A DNA stretch of 34,989 bases. Source: Rhodobacterales bacterium (GTDB lineage Bacteria; Pseudomonadota; Alphaproteobacteria; Rhodobacterales; Rhodobacteraceae). Of the stretch, positions 24,902 to 34,925 are shown piece after piece. Position numbers and translations under genes: made by a program. Numbering within the stretch: position 1 is the stretch's first letter; each line of letters begins with the position of its first letter. The notes under the pieces are model-generated. The model searched no databases and was not told the DNA's origin. It saw only the letters and a list, made by a program, of their open reading frames with translations. Where the stretch lies: NCBI GenBank assembly GCA_002748285.1, contig PDSA01000008.1, positions 1 through 34,989 on the forward strand, read 5' to 3'.

Positions 24902-24921
24902 TGAATCAAATTAGAAGCATC
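24902..24921. promoter_or_regulatory. weak Irr/iron-box-like dyad upstream of hmuT
   Basis: ATTAG, an 8-nt centre, then CTAAC forms an imperfect inverted repeat about 75-90 nt before hmuT. It resembles the iron control element bound by Irr (TTAGAA, short gap, TTCTAA) but fits in only part of the second half-site. It is reported because iron control of heme uptake is expected. Confidence 0.2.
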
Positions 24922-24993
24922 GCTAACAGCTTCAGCCATTGCGCCCCACCGGCGGTCATAGCCAAAAATCCCAAACATATAGAAAGGCCTCCC

Positions 24994-25872
24994 ATGTTTC
25001 GTGCCTCAAAATTGTTGCGCCTGTCGCTTGTTGCCTGTTTTGCCACCGTTTCGGCTATGCAAACCGCCAGCGCCGATCCCGTTTACGCCGATAAGAACAG
25101 AATCGTGTCTCTGGGCGGCTCGATCACCGAAATCATCTATGATCTGGGCCAATTGGATCGGCTGGTGGCCCGCGATACCACTTCGAACTATCCCCAAGCC
25201 GTGCTGGAGCTGCCGGATGTCGGTTATGTCCGCCGGCTCTCGCCCGAAGGGGTGCTGTCGGTGAACCCGGACCTGATCATCGCCATCGAAGGCAGCGGCC
25301 CCAAAGAGGCCGTGGATTTGCTCGCCGAAGCCAACATCCCCTTTGTCACCATCCCCAATGAATTCACCCGTCAGGGCGTTGTGGCCAAGATCAAAGCCGT
25401 GGCCGATACTCTGGGCGTGCCGGAAAAAGGTGCGAAAATGGCGGCCGAGTTGGATGTGGCTTTGAAAGACGCTGAAGAAACCTCGAACAAAGTCGATAAC
25501 AAAAAGCGCGTCATGTTCATTCTGACCGCCCGCAATGATCGGTTTCTGATCTCAGGCACGAATACCGGTGCCGATTCCATCATCCGCATGGCCGGTGGGA
25601 TCAACGCGGTGACCGAGTTTGAAGGCTACAAGCCCATGACCGACGAAGCCATGTCCGCCGCCGCCCCCGATGTGATCCTGCTGATGCGCCGCACCGGGCC
25701 GATGCAGATTTCCGACGAAGATCTCAGCAACCACCCGGCGATTGCCATCACCCCAGCCGGACAAGCACAGAATTTTGTGCGCATGGATGGCATGTTCCTG
25801 CTGGGCTTTGGCCCCCGCACCGCCAAAGCGATTGTCGAGCTGCACAAACAGCTCTACCCCGGTCAGGGCTAA
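24994..25872 (+). CDS. hmuT: heme ABC transporter, periplasmic substrate-binding protein
   Basis: This is the periplasmic heme-binding component of an HmuTUV importer. ATG 24994 is chosen because AGAAAGG (24981-24987) precedes it and a clean signal peptide follows (hydrophobic core LLRLSLVACFATVSAM, cleavage after ASA at residue 27); the frame is open back to 24868 without family similarity. The mature protein shows the cluster A substrate-binding pattern SLGGSITEIIYDLGQ, the HmuT-type stretch VGYVRRLSPEGVLSVNPDLI, and EGSGPKEA. The 292 residues are normal. Permease and ATPase genes follow directly. Confidence 0.9.
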   Translation: MFRASKLLRLSLVACFATVSAMQTASADPVYADKNRIVSLGGSITEIIYDLGQLDRLVARDTTSNYPQAVLELPDVGYVRRLSPEGVLSVNPDLIIAIEGSGPKEAVDLLAEANIPFVTIPNEFTRQGVVAKIKAVADTLGVPEKGAKMAAELDVALKDAEETSNKVDNKKRVMFILTARNDRFLISGTNTGADSIIRMAGGINAVTEFEGYKPMTDEAMSAAAPDVILLMRRTGPMQISDEDLSNHPAIAITPAGQAQNFVRMDGMFLLGFGPRTAKAIVELHKQLYPGQG

Positions 25873-25893
25873 CAGAACAGGGCGGATAGAACA

Positions 25894-26982
25894 GTGAGTG
25901 ATTTGGCCAGCAGCACCGCGGATCACATTCCGGTTGCCAAACCCATCGGCGACCGTCGCCAGCGGGCGCGGATGATGACGGTATTCCTGACGGGGCTGCT
26001 GATTTGCTCGGCCCTGTTCAGCCTGATGTATGGAGCCTCGGGCATATCGTTCTGGGCGGTGATAGGCGATCTGATCACCGGCACCCCGTTACAGCTGCGT
26101 GAAAAAGTGGTGTTGTTTGACATCCGCCTGCCGCGCATGGTGATGGGCGTTCTGGTTGGAGCCTCGCTGGCCGTTTCCGGCGCGGTCATGCAGGGGCTGT
26201 TTCGCAACCCGCTGGCCGATCCCGGGCTGGTCGGCGTCAGCGCCGGGGCCGGGCTGGGGGCGATCATCGCGATCGTGTTGGGGGGCTCTCTGCCGGTCGC
26301 ATTGGCCGAGTTATTTGGCTATTACCTGATCCCGTTTGCCGCCTTTTTCGGGGGCTGGGGCACCACCATTGTGCTTTACCGGGTTTCGACCCGCCACGGG
26401 CGCACATCAGTGGCGACCATGCTGCTGGCGGGCATTGCGCTGGGGGCGCTGGCCGGGGCGCTATCGGGCATTCTGGTTTACATGGCCGATGACGCCCAGC
26501 TGCGTGATCTGACCTTTTGGGGCATGGGCTCGCTGGCCGGAGCCACCTGGACCAAAGTGCTGGCCGCCGGGCCGATCATTGTGCTGGCGCTGGCCGTCAC
26601 CCCGCTGCTGGCGCGTGGGCTGAACGGGCTGGCCTTGGGCGAGGCCACCGCGCATCATATCGGCATCAGCGTGCAACGGGTGAAAAACGTTGCCATCCTC
26701 AGTGTTGCCGCCGCCACCGGAGCGGCTGTGGCCGTCAGCGGCGGCATCGGTTTTATCGGTATCATCGTGCCGCATCTGCTGCGTCTGGCGGTGGGGCCGG
26801 ATCACAAATATCTTCTGATCAACTCGGCGCTGCTGGGGGCGTGCATGTTGCTGGGCTCGGATGTGATCAGCCGCACCATTATTGCCCCGGCCGAATTACC
26901 GATTGGCATCGTCACCGCCACTCTGGGTGCCCCAGTGTTCCTGTGGATCCTGCTGCGCCGCCGCGGCGTGGTAGATATGTAA
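25894..26982 (+). CDS. hmuU: heme ABC transporter permease (FecCD/BtuC family)
   Basis: This is an inner-membrane permease of 362 residues with about nine or ten hydrophobic segments. The FecCD family landmarks are present: RLPRMVMGVLVGASLAVSGA followed by QGLFRNPLADPGLVGVSAGA, and near the C-terminus GGIGFIGIIVPHLLR and LPIGIVTATLGAPVFLWIL. The GIGFIGIIVPH region is the coupling-loop area contacting the ATPase. The start is GTG 25894 with an AGGGCGG stretch 8 nt upstream. The N-terminal 30 residues are polar and longer than in many homologues. Confidence 0.92.
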   Translation: MSDLASSTADHIPVAKPIGDRRQRARMMTVFLTGLLICSALFSLMYGASGISFWAVIGDLITGTPLQLREKVVLFDIRLPRMVMGVLVGASLAVSGAVMQGLFRNPLADPGLVGVSAGAGLGAIIAIVLGGSLPVALAELFGYYLIPFAAFFGGWGTTIVLYRVSTRHGRTSVATMLLAGIALGALAGALSGILVYMADDAQLRDLTFWGMGSLAGATWTKVLAAGPIIVLALAVTPLLARGLNGLALGEATAHHIGISVQRVKNVAILSVAAATGAAVAVSGGIGFIGIIVPHLLRLAVGPDHKYLLINSALLGACMLLGSDVISRTIIAPAELPIGIVTATLGAPVFLWILLRRRGVVDM

Positions 26983-26992
26983 GGGGTCAACC

Positions 26993-27772
26993 ATGCTGAG
27001 CGCTAAGAACATCCGCGTCACATTGGGCAAAAAGCAAATCCTGCACGGGATTGATTTCACCGCCAAACCCGGCGAAGTCACCGCGATTGTCGGCCCCAAT
27101 GGCTCGGGCAAGACCACGCTGCTGCGCGCCCTGACCGCCGATCTGGAGTATAGCGGTGAGGTGAGCATCGCCGGGCGCAACACCCGCGACATGAAACCTT
27201 ACGAGCTGGCCACCATCCGCGGTGTGCTGTCGCAATCGACCAATCTGGCCTTTCCGTTCAACGTGCTCGAGGTGGTGCGTCTGGGCCTGACCACCGGCGG
27301 CGAGGCGCAACGTCAGGATCTGCCGATGCAGGCGCTGGCACGGGTCGGGCTGGCCGGGTTTGAGGGCAAGTTTTATCAAGAGCTTTCGGGCGGCGAGCAA
27401 CAGCGCGTGCAGCTGGCGCGGGTTTTGGCGCAGGTCTGGGAGCCGATGCTGGACGGCCAGCCCCGCTGGCTGTTTCTGGACGAACCCGTTGCCAGCCTGG
27501 ATATCGGCCATCAGCTGATGGTGATGGGGCTGGCGCGTGACTATGCCAAGGCCGGTGGCGGCGTGATCACCGTAATGCATGACCTGAATCTGACGGCGAT
27601 GTTTGCCGATTGCATTGCCCTGATCCATAAGGGGCAGATGGCGGCGCAGGGCAGCCCGGCACAGGTGATGACCGGCGAGACCCTGTCGGGGGCTTATGGC
27701 TGCAATCTGCGCATCAACGCGGTGCCCCCCAAAGGCGCGGTGTTTCTGCTGCCGCATGTGGCCTCGATTTAG
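26993..27772 (+). CDS. hmuV: heme ABC transporter ATP-binding protein
   Basis: This ATPase subunit of the importer has 259 residues. Walker A is GPNGSGKTT (34-42), the Q-loop region is GVLSQSTNL, the signature is LSGGEQQRVQLARVLAQ, and Walker B is WLFLDEPVASLD with the D-loop. The switch histidine is in VMHDLNLT. The insertion GEAQRQDLPMQALARVGL between the Q-loop and signature is usual for HmuV. It begins 10 nt after hmuU. No TonB-dependent receptor or hmuS gene is adjacent. Confidence 0.93.
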   Translation: MLSAKNIRVTLGKKQILHGIDFTAKPGEVTAIVGPNGSGKTTLLRALTADLEYSGEVSIAGRNTRDMKPYELATIRGVLSQSTNLAFPFNVLEVVRLGLTTGGEAQRQDLPMQALARVGLAGFEGKFYQELSGGEQQRVQLARVLAQVWEPMLDGQPRWLFLDEPVASLDIGHQLMVMGLARDYAKAGGGVITVMHDLNLTAMFADCIALIHKGQMAAQGSPAQVMTGETLSGAYGCNLRINAVPPKGAVFLLPHVASI

Positions 27773-27834
27773 ACCCCCGACCCGAAAACGCGATACCGCA
27801 CCATTATCTGGCTATATTTAAACAATAAATCCTT

Positions 27835-27861
27835 TTGGCCCGTATTGTTTCTGGCTATAGT
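27835..27861 (+). promoter_or_regulatory. candidate promoter for the GT-A-like gene
   Basis: A good -10 hexamer TATAGT (27856-27861) follows TTGGCC (27835-27840) at a short 15-nt spacing. The 10-bp sequence TCTGGCTATA occurs twice as a direct repeat, at 27807-27816 and 27850-27859, the second overlapping the -10. Confidence 0.35.
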
Positions 27862-27894
27862 CTGGTTTGAACGACCAAGGCAGAACCGGGCAAC

Positions 27895-28905
27895 ATGGCG
27901 AAGAAACCAAAAAACAAAAACAGCAATAAATTCAACGTGATGATCGTCAGCCAAAGCGGGCGGCTGCAATATGAGGCGGTGCTGTTCGTGGCCTCTCTGC
28001 GCCACAACTGCCCCGATTTCAAAGGCCGCCTGTTCGTCGCCGAACCCAAAGCCGGCCCCAACTGGCAGAGCAACCCGCGCATCTCTAACAAAGCGGTGCG
28101 CGAATTGCTGGAAAATTTCGGGGCTGAGATCATCCCCTTTGAGAGCGCCCATTTCGGCAGCAGCTATCCGCATGGCAACAAGATCGAAGCGCTGATGGCC
28201 CTGCCCAAGGGCGAGCCCTTTGTCTTTTTCGATACCGACACGCTGATCACCGGTGATCTGGGCAAAATCGCCTTTGATTTCAACCGGCCCTCGGCCTCGA
28301 TGCGGCGCACAAATACCTGGCCCAAGCTCGAACTTTACGGCCCCGGCTACACCCAGATCTGGCAGGCGCTCTATGACCATTTCGGGCTGGATTTCGCCAG
28401 CAGTCTGGACACCAGCCAGCCGGACGAATACTGGGAGCGCTACCTCTATTTCAACGCCGGCTGGTTCTATTACCGCTGCCCGCATGAATTCGGCCGCCGC
28501 TTTGCCGAATATGCAGTTGAAATCCGCGACAATCCCCCGCCCGAGCTGATCTGCCAGCCGCTGGACCCATGGCTGGATCAGGTGGCGCTGCCTTTGGTGA
28601 TCCATTCCTTCGGCGGCGGGCGCCCGGGGCCGGAACTGGACGGGCTGGATGGAGATATCAGCTGCCATTGGCGCCTGTTGCCGCTGCTCTACGCCCGCGA
28701 AAGCAATGAAGTGATCCGGGTGCTGGAAACTATCACCGCGCCGAACAAGATCAAGAAAGTCATCAAGCAATATGATCCGATCAAACGAATGATCTTTCAG
28801 GGCCGCGGCCAAAAGGTGCGGGCGCTGTTCGATCAGAACAACCTGCCCATCCGCGAGCAGAAAATCCGCAACCTGATCAAACGCGAAGGTTTCTGGATGC
28901 GTTAA
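27895..28905 (+). CDS. GT-A-fold glycosyltransferase-like protein of unknown function
   Basis: This 336-residue soluble protein has no signal peptide or membrane segment and a very basic N-terminus (MAKKPKNKNSNK). A Rossmann-like start (FNVMIVSQSGRLQYEAVLFVASLR) and FVFFDTDTLITGDL suggest a GT-A fold with a DxD-type metal motif at Asp113-Asp115. Conserved-looking aromatic stretches (FNAGWFYYRCPHEFGRRFAEY, LDPWLDQVALPLVIHSFGG) resemble those in nucleotide-sugar transferases that handle large acceptors. The C-terminus is Lys/Arg-rich. I do not recognise a named family. It follows hmuV by 122 nt with its own likely promoter, so it need not be related to heme uptake. Confidence 0.75.
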   Translation: MAKKPKNKNSNKFNVMIVSQSGRLQYEAVLFVASLRHNCPDFKGRLFVAEPKAGPNWQSNPRISNKAVRELLENFGAEIIPFESAHFGSSYPHGNKIEALMALPKGEPFVFFDTDTLITGDLGKIAFDFNRPSASMRRTNTWPKLELYGPGYTQIWQALYDHFGLDFASSLDTSQPDEYWERYLYFNAGWFYYRCPHEFGRRFAEYAVEIRDNPPPELICQPLDPWLDQVALPLVIHSFGGGRPGPELDGLDGDISCHWRLLPLLYARESNEVIRVLETITAPNKIKKVIKQYDPIKRMIFQGRGQKVRALFDQNNLPIREQKIRNLIKREGFWMR

Positions 28906-29073
28906 GGGATGCCCTCTGTGCCCGGTCTTTCGTCAAACGCTTGAAAGAACCCCATCACGCCACATCCCGCAAACACCGAATAATCGCCCGGGCTTTGCAC
29001 AGCACCGGGAACGTGTGTTCTTTATTACTTATCCGATATTGCCAGAATGTCGCACCTGGCCTAGGCTGCATGA

Positions 29074-30233
<1,160 letters not shown>

Positions 30234-30261
30234 GGCCGTTCGCAACAATCAACAGATCAAA

Positions 30262-30291
30262 AGGGGCATGGAAAACCGTGCCCCTTTTTTT
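30262..30291 (+). terminator. rho-independent terminator after the sulfhydrylase pseudogene
   Basis: A 10-bp stem (AGGGGCATGG pairing with CCGTGCCCCT, one G-T pair) closes an AAAA loop and is followed by seven T residues. It starts 29 nt after the stop codon and is the clearest intrinsic terminator in the window. Confidence 0.9.
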
Positions 30292-30473
30292 GCCGGCAGC
30301 CAACCACGCGCGCCCCTCTGCCCCGGTCTTGCCCGACCGCCCTGCGCCGGATCGCACCGGCGCTGATGAAAACCGCCGGTTTGGCTTTCTTTCGACACAA
30401 AGCTGCTGTAACATCGGGATGAAGAAACCAGCCCCTGTGTCCACGCGCAGGACGTATTGAGTCGTTCCATACC

Positions 30474-32996
30474 ATGAAGCCAAATTTCGTCCTCAATCTC
30501 AGCCATGAAGGGATCTCACTGCTGCACCGCACCGAGGGCGGGTGGCATATGATCGGCGAAGTTGCCCTGAACGATCCCGATTTCAACAGCAAGATCAGCT
30601 ACTTGCACCAAACCGCCGCCGGGCTTGAAACCGGCGGAGTCAGCACCAAGCTGGTGATCCCCAATTCGCAAATCCTCTATAATGTGGTTGACGCCCCGGG
30701 TCCGAGCGCGCCCGAGCGCCATCGCCAGATCAGGGCGGCTCTGGATGGGACGACCCCTTATCAGCTGGACGAGATTTCCTATGACTGGTGCGAAATTGAC
30801 GGTCAGGTGCATATCGCCGCCGTGGCGCATGAAACGCTGCAAGAGGCCGAGGGCTTTGCCGCGGAACATGGTTTTAACCCGGTATCTTTCGTGGCGATCC
30901 CGGATGCGGGGTGCTTTGCCGGTGAGCCCTTTTTCGGAGTGACCCAGATGGCGGCCCGCCTTCTGGACGCCACCGAAACGGTCGAACCGGACGGCACTGT
31001 GATTCAGATCGTCAGCCAGCCCAAGGCCAAGCCCCGGGCCACGCCCGCTCAGGAGCCTGCAACTGTCGAGCCTACCGTGGCAGAGCCCGCCGCTGTCGAG
31101 CCTACTCCAGCGGAACTGACCCCGGCAAAGCCCACTGTGGCCCCCACCGAAACGCCAGCTCCGAAACAGGACGCGGCCGAGCCGCACACCCCGCTTCCGG
31201 TGTTCAGTTCGCGCCGCGACCATGATCACACGCCAGACCCGGCCCAGCCCGCCGCATCCCTGAAGGATGCCAAGGCAGAGCCCCCCCTTGCCGCCCTGCC
31301 CGAGGCCCGCATTTCGCTGATCCCCAAACTGGGCGGCGCCAAACGCGACGCGGCGGATTTGCCACCGCCTGCGGCCAAACCGGCCAAGGACAACCCCGCC
31401 AAGGTTGCGCCTCCGCCCCCCAAACCTAAGGCCAAACCGGCCCCTGTGATCCCGGCCAAAGCCGCCCCGATCATCCCGCCCGCGCCAGCCAAAGCCACAC
31501 CGAGCCCGGCCAAATCCGCCACCCCTGCGGATGAAGCCGAAAAAATGACCCTGTTCGGGGCCAGAAGAACTGCCAGACAGCGGGGCAAACCGCGCTATCT
31601 GGGGCTGTTTCTGTTCCTGCTGCTGATCGTAGTTCTGCTGATTTTCTGGCTGTGGTCGTCCTATTTTCTTGAGAATGACAACAGCTTGCCACCCGAGGAT
31701 CCCGCCGGGCAAAACCAAGGGGCCGAGACCGGCACCGGGGTCAATTCCGGCACCCAACCCGGCGACAATGCGCAGGCGGCATCCCCCCCACCCTCGCAGC
31801 CGGATCTGGACAGTGCCTTGTCCGCCTTGGAACACCCCACGATCATGCGCCCGGCCCCTTTAGGGGTTCCGCCGGATCAGTGGCCGGACGATACCACCGA
31901 TTTGACCATCCCGCCCCAAACCGCCGATGTCCCCCGCCCTCCGGCCGGACCGCAGCCCGAAGCTGAGGCCGAATTGCAAGCCGAACCAGAGCCCGAGCTG
32001 GACGCCGAGCCGTTCTCTCAGACCGACCCCGACATCATCACCCAAGCGCCGGCAGAGCTAAAGCCCCTGACGCAAGAGGCCGCCAACACGCTGTTTGACG
32101 AAACCGGCATCTGGCAACGCGGCCCCGAAAACAGGCCCGCCCCGAAGCGGGATGATCTGAACGACCTGTTCCTGACCTCGGCCGACCCGAAAATGCAATG
32201 GGATGACGCCATCGCACTGCCCGGCCTTGCCAATCCGCAGAATGACCCGGAGATGCAAAGCCAGAATTCTCCGGCGGCGCAGGGTATCACCTTTGATCTG
32301 GACGCACGCGGGCTGGTGGTGGCGACGGAACAAGGTGCGATGACGCCCGGCGGTGTCATGGTCTATGCCAAAGCGCCCCCCAAAAAGTCACGCCCACGCC
32401 CCAATCGCCCGCCGCAGGTGATCGTCACCCCGGATCAACGGCTGGCCGCATTCCGCCCCGCGCCGCGCCCTGGCAATCTGGTCGAACAAACCGAAAAGGC
32501 TCAGCTGGGCGGCCGTAGCCGGGCCGAGCTGGCCGCGTTCCGCCCTGCGCCGCGTCCGATCAGCAAAAAGCAGGCCCAGGAGGCCGACCAGACCCCAACC
32601 GAACAAGCGGTGCTGCTCTCCAGCCTGCCGCGTCACCGCCCGCGCAATTTCGCCAAGCTGGTGGCGATTTCCCGCAGCCTTGGACCTTCGACGACCAGCA
32701 AGACCAAGACTCCGGTGCCCAACAGCCAGATCTTTACCCCCAGCGGCAAAACCCGTGCTTCGGTGGCGAAACTGGCAACGATGAAAAACGCGCTGAAACT
32801 CAGACGCACTTCTCTGATCGGGGTTTATGGCAAAGCCGGAAAACGCCGCGCTTTGGTGCGGCTGGCCAGCGGGCGTTATGTCAAAGTCAAGGTCGGGCAA
32901 CGGGTGGATGGTGGCAAGGTGGCCGCGATTGGAGAACACGAGCTGCGCTATGTCAAAGGCGGGCGCACCATCGTGCTGAGAATGCCGAAAATCTAG
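30474..32996 (+). CDS. large bitopic membrane protein: PilM/GspL-like N-terminus, PilP/GspC-like C-terminus
   Basis: This 840-residue protein has no close named family known to me. The N-terminal domain (about 1-165: VLNLSHEGISLLHRTEGGWHM, KLVIPNSQILYNVVDAPG, QIRAALDGTTPYQLDEISYDW) resembles the actin-like cytoplasmic domain of PilM/GspL. A Pro/Ala/Lys-rich linker follows (about 180-355, with repeated VEPT/AEP units), then one membrane segment (about 374-397) and a long Pro/acidic periplasmic stretch. That stretch includes two copies of AAFRPAPRP (at residues 658 and 687). The last 62 residues (SLIGVYGKAGKRRALVRLASGRYVKVKVGQ...) resemble the small beta domain of PilP/GspC. No other pilus or type II secretion genes are nearby. 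Expected topology: N-terminus in the cytoplasm, C-terminus in the periplasm. ATG 30474 has only a weak ribosome site. Confidence 0.75.
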   Translation: MKPNFVLNLSHEGISLLHRTEGGWHMIGEVALNDPDFNSKISYLHQTAAGLETGGVSTKLVIPNSQILYNVVDAPGPSAPERHRQIRAALDGTTPYQLDEISYDWCEIDGQVHIAAVAHETLQEAEGFAAEHGFNPVSFVAIPDAGCFAGEPFFGVTQMAARLLDATETVEPDGTVIQIVSQPKAKPRATPAQEPATVEPTVAEPAAVEPTPAELTPAKPTVAPTETPAPKQDAAEPHTPLPVFSSRRDHDHTPDPAQPAASLKDAKAEPPLAALPEARISLIPKLGGAKRDAADLPPPAAKPAKDNPAKVAPPPPKPKAKPAPVIPAKAAPIIPPAPAKATPSPAKSATPADEAEKMTLFGARRTARQRGKPRYLGLFLFLLLIVVLLIFWLWSSYFLENDNSLPPEDPAGQNQGAETGTGVNSGTQPGDNAQAASPPPSQPDLDSALSALEHPTIMRPAPLGVPPDQWPDDTTDLTIPPQTADVPRPPAGPQPEAEAELQAEPEPELDAEPFSQTDPDIITQAPAELKPLTQEAANTLFDETGIWQRGPENRPAPKRDDLNDLFLTSADPKMQWDDAIALPGLANPQNDPEMQSQNSPAAQGITFDLDARGLVVATEQGAMTPGGVMVYAKAPPKKSRPRPNRPPQVIVTPDQRLAAFRPAPRPGNLVEQTEKAQLGGRSRAELAAFRPAPRPISKKQAQEADQTPTEQAVLLSSLPRHRPRNFAKLVAISRSLGPSTTSKTKTPVPNSQIFTPSGKTRASVAKLATMKNALKLRRTSLIGVYGKAGKRRALVRLASGRYVKVKVGQRVDGGKVAAIGEHELRYVKGGRTIVLRMPKI

Positions 32997-33004
32997 CGAA
33001 GGCG

Positions 33005-34015
33005 TTAGCCTTCTGACACCCCGGCCTCGGCGAAGGTCGACATGCCGCTATGACAGGCCACCGCGCCTTTGAGCACCCCGATCGCCAGCGCCGCGCCCGA
33101 GCCCTCGCCCAAGCGCATATCCAGCGACAACAGCGGTTCTTTGCCCAGATTTTTCAAAATCGCGCCATGGGCGTTTTCCGGCGACAAATGCCCAGCCACC
33201 GCGTGATCCAACGCGCCGGGATGGGCCATCTCCAGCACCGAAGCCGCCGCCGAGCAGATAAAGCCATCCAGAATAACCGGAATGCGCAACATGCGGGCGC
33301 GGGCGATTGCCCCGGCCATCGCCGCCAGCTCGCGCCCGCCCAGACAGCGCAGCACCTGCAAGGGATCAGACAAAAGCGCGCTGTGTTGCGCCAGACCATC
33401 GGCCACAACCTGAGTTTTCAACAACAACCCAGCATCGCTGACCCCGGTGCCGCGCCCGGTCCAGTCGGCAGCCTCTCCGCCAAACAGCGCCGCCGCAATC
33501 GCCGCCGCCGAGGTGGTGTTGCCGATACCCATCTCCCCGACCACCAGCAAATCGGCTTCGGAATCCACCGCATCCCAGCCGGTTTTCAGGGCCGCGACCA
33601 GCTCGAATTCGTCCATCGCCGCCGCTTTGGTGAAATCGGCGGTTGGCTTATCCAGATCAAGCGCATGCACATCCATTTTCGCGCCAAAGGTCTTGGCCAG
33701 TTGATTGATCGCCGCGCCGCCATGCTGGAAATTCAGCACCATCTGTTCGGTCACCTCCGCCGGAAAGGCCGAGACCCCAAGCGCTGTTATTCCGTGATTT
33801 CCTGCAAAAACAATCACTTGCGGGGCCGTCAGCCGAGGTTTCGCATCCCCGCGCCAGCCGGCATACCAAATCGCCAGATCCTCAAGCCGGCCCAAAGCCG
33901 CAGGAGGTTTGGTCAGCTGGCCATTGCGTTGCTCGGCCGCCGCACGGGCAGCGGCATCGGCGGCGGGCAAATCCGCCAAAATGGCGCGAAACTGGTCAAG
34001 CGTGGCAAATGTCAT
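33005..34015 (-). CDS. cobT: nicotinate-nucleotide--dimethylbenzimidazole phosphoribosyltransferase
   Basis: CobT makes alpha-ribazole 5'-phosphate from nicotinate mononucleotide and dimethylbenzimidazole for the lower ligand of cobalamin. Family blocks are visible: [57 protein letters not shown], and the catalytic-Glu region [13 protein letters not shown] near the C-terminus. The length of 336 residues is normal. GAGGGA lies 7 nt before ATG 34015. It is divergent from cobS across 76 nt, where a GGTTAACC palindrome (34049-34056) lies near the middle. Confidence 0.96.
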   Translation of the reverse strand: MTFATLDQFRAILADLPAADAAARAAAEQRNGQLTKPPAALGRLEDLAIWYAGWRGDAKPRLTAPQVIVFAGNHGITALGVSAFPAEVTEQMVLNFQHGGAAINQLAKTFGAKMDVHALDLDKPTADFTKAAAMDEFELVAALKTGWDAVDSEADLLVVGEMGIGNTTSAAAIAAALFGGEAADWTGRGTGVSDAGLLLKTQVVADGLAQHSALLSDPLQVLRCLGGRELAAMAGAIARARMLRIPVILDGFICSAAASVLEMAHPGALDHAVAGHLSPENAHGAILKNLGKEPLLSLDMRLGEGSGAALAIGVLKGAVACHSGMSTFAEAGVSEG

Positions 34016-34091
34016 GGTGATCCCTCATTGCTATCTGGCGTCTTTTTGGGTTAACCGGGGGCTAGATGCAAGATAATTACGCAGGTTTCCC

Positions 34092-34850
34092 ATGCCCAAA
34101 CCGCCCCCCGATCTGATCCGGGCCACCGACGTGCTGGCCGCTACCGGACTGCTCAGCCGCCTGCCGGTGGGGATGCGCCATAGTCGGGGCGCGGCGGTGG
34201 CGTGGGCGTTTCCGGTGGTCGGGCTGATTTTGGGGCTGATCAGCGCCGCAATCGCCGCGCTGCTTTTGGGGCTGGGGATGCCGGCAATGGTGAGCGCCGG
34301 GCTGGTGATCTTTGCCAATGTAATGCTGACCGGAGCCCTGCATGAAGATGGTCTGGCCGACAGCGCCGATGGGCTGTGGGGCGGCTGGGACAAGGCGCGG
34401 CGGCTCGAGATCATGAAGGACAGCCAGATCGGCACCTATGGCGTTTTGGCGCTGATTTTGGCGCTGGGGCTGCGCTGGGTCGCACTGACCACGCTGCTGG
34501 CAGAGGGGACGTATCTGAGTGCAATTATCGGAGTGGCAATCCTGTCGCGTCTGCCAATGCTGGTGCTGATGGCGCGGCTGCCCAATGCGCGTGGGGCCGG
34601 GTTATCGGCCAGTGTGGGGCAGGTGTCGGACCAAACGATGGGCGTTGGTCTGTTGCTTGGCGTGTTGGGCGGGGCCGTGGTTCTGGGCTGGGCCAGTCTG
34701 CTGGTGATCGCGATTGTGGCTTTGATCAGCATCGCCTTTGCCGCGATCGCAATGCGCAAAATCGGTGGTCAGACCGGAGACATCCTCGGGGCCAGCCAGC
34801 AACTGGCCGAGATCAGCGCTCTGATCACCCTCGCCGCGCTCAGCGCTTAA
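34092..34850 (+). CDS. cobS: adenosylcobinamide-GDP ribazoletransferase (cobalamin synthase)
   Basis: CobS joins adenosylcobinamide-GDP and alpha-ribazole to give cobalamin at the inner membrane. It is an integral membrane protein of 252 residues with several hydrophobic segments. The acidic family signature GALHEDGLADSADGLWGGWDKARRLEIMKDSQIGTYG (residues about 80-116) is intact, and the LSRLP motifs occur at the N-terminus and again mid-protein. It is divergent from cobT and thus acts on the product of the adjacent gene after dephosphorylation. An IS200/IS605-type element begins within about 55 nt of its stop codon, but the C-terminus looks complete. Confidence 0.95.
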   Translation: MPKPPPDLIRATDVLAATGLLSRLPVGMRHSRGAAVAWAFPVVGLILGLISAAIAALLLGLGMPAMVSAGLVIFANVMLTGALHEDGLADSADGLWGGWDKARRLEIMKDSQIGTYGVLALILALGLRWVALTTLLAEGTYLSAIIGVAILSRLPMLVLMARLPNARGAGLSASVGQVSDQTMGVGLLLGVLGGAVVLGWASLLVIAIVALISIAFAAIAMRKIGGQTGDILGASQQLAEISALITLAALSA

Positions 34851-34905
34851 GCGGCTGTCAGAAGAGCCTCCTGCCAAATGCCGCATTAGGCTTCGTACTG
34901 AACGA

Positions 34906-34925
34906 CTACCGGCTGGCGCCGGTAG
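34906..34925. repeat. subterminal hairpin of the IS200/IS605-type element
   Basis: The arms CTACCGGC and GCCGGTAG pair perfectly around a TGGC loop and include the tnpA stop codon. IS200/IS605 elements lack terminal inverted repeats and instead carry subterminal hairpins recognised by TnpA; this could be the right-end hairpin or a terminator for tnpA. Confidence 0.5.

Noticed and set aside
24994..27772. Vitamin B12 importer (BtuFCD) instead of heme importer
   Set aside because: The binding protein carries the HmuT-type VGYVRRLSPEGVLS and EGSGP stretches, and the ATPase has the HmuV-type insert. The cob genes are 5 kb away and not co-transcribed.
27769..28812. A 347-codon minus-strand frame opposite the GT-A-like gene
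   Set aside because: It has low-complexity composition and no motif, and it would leave the GT-A-like protein, with its DxD motif and promoter, unexplained.
30516..31835. A 439-codon minus-strand frame rich in Gly/Arg opposite the large membrane-protein gene
   Set aside because: The composition is the expected reverse reading of Pro/Ala-rich codons, and there is no ribosome site or domain.
34016..34091. Cobalamin riboswitch between cobT and cobS
   Set aside because: The gap is only 76 nt and lacks the B12-box, which is too short for the about 200-nt aptamer.
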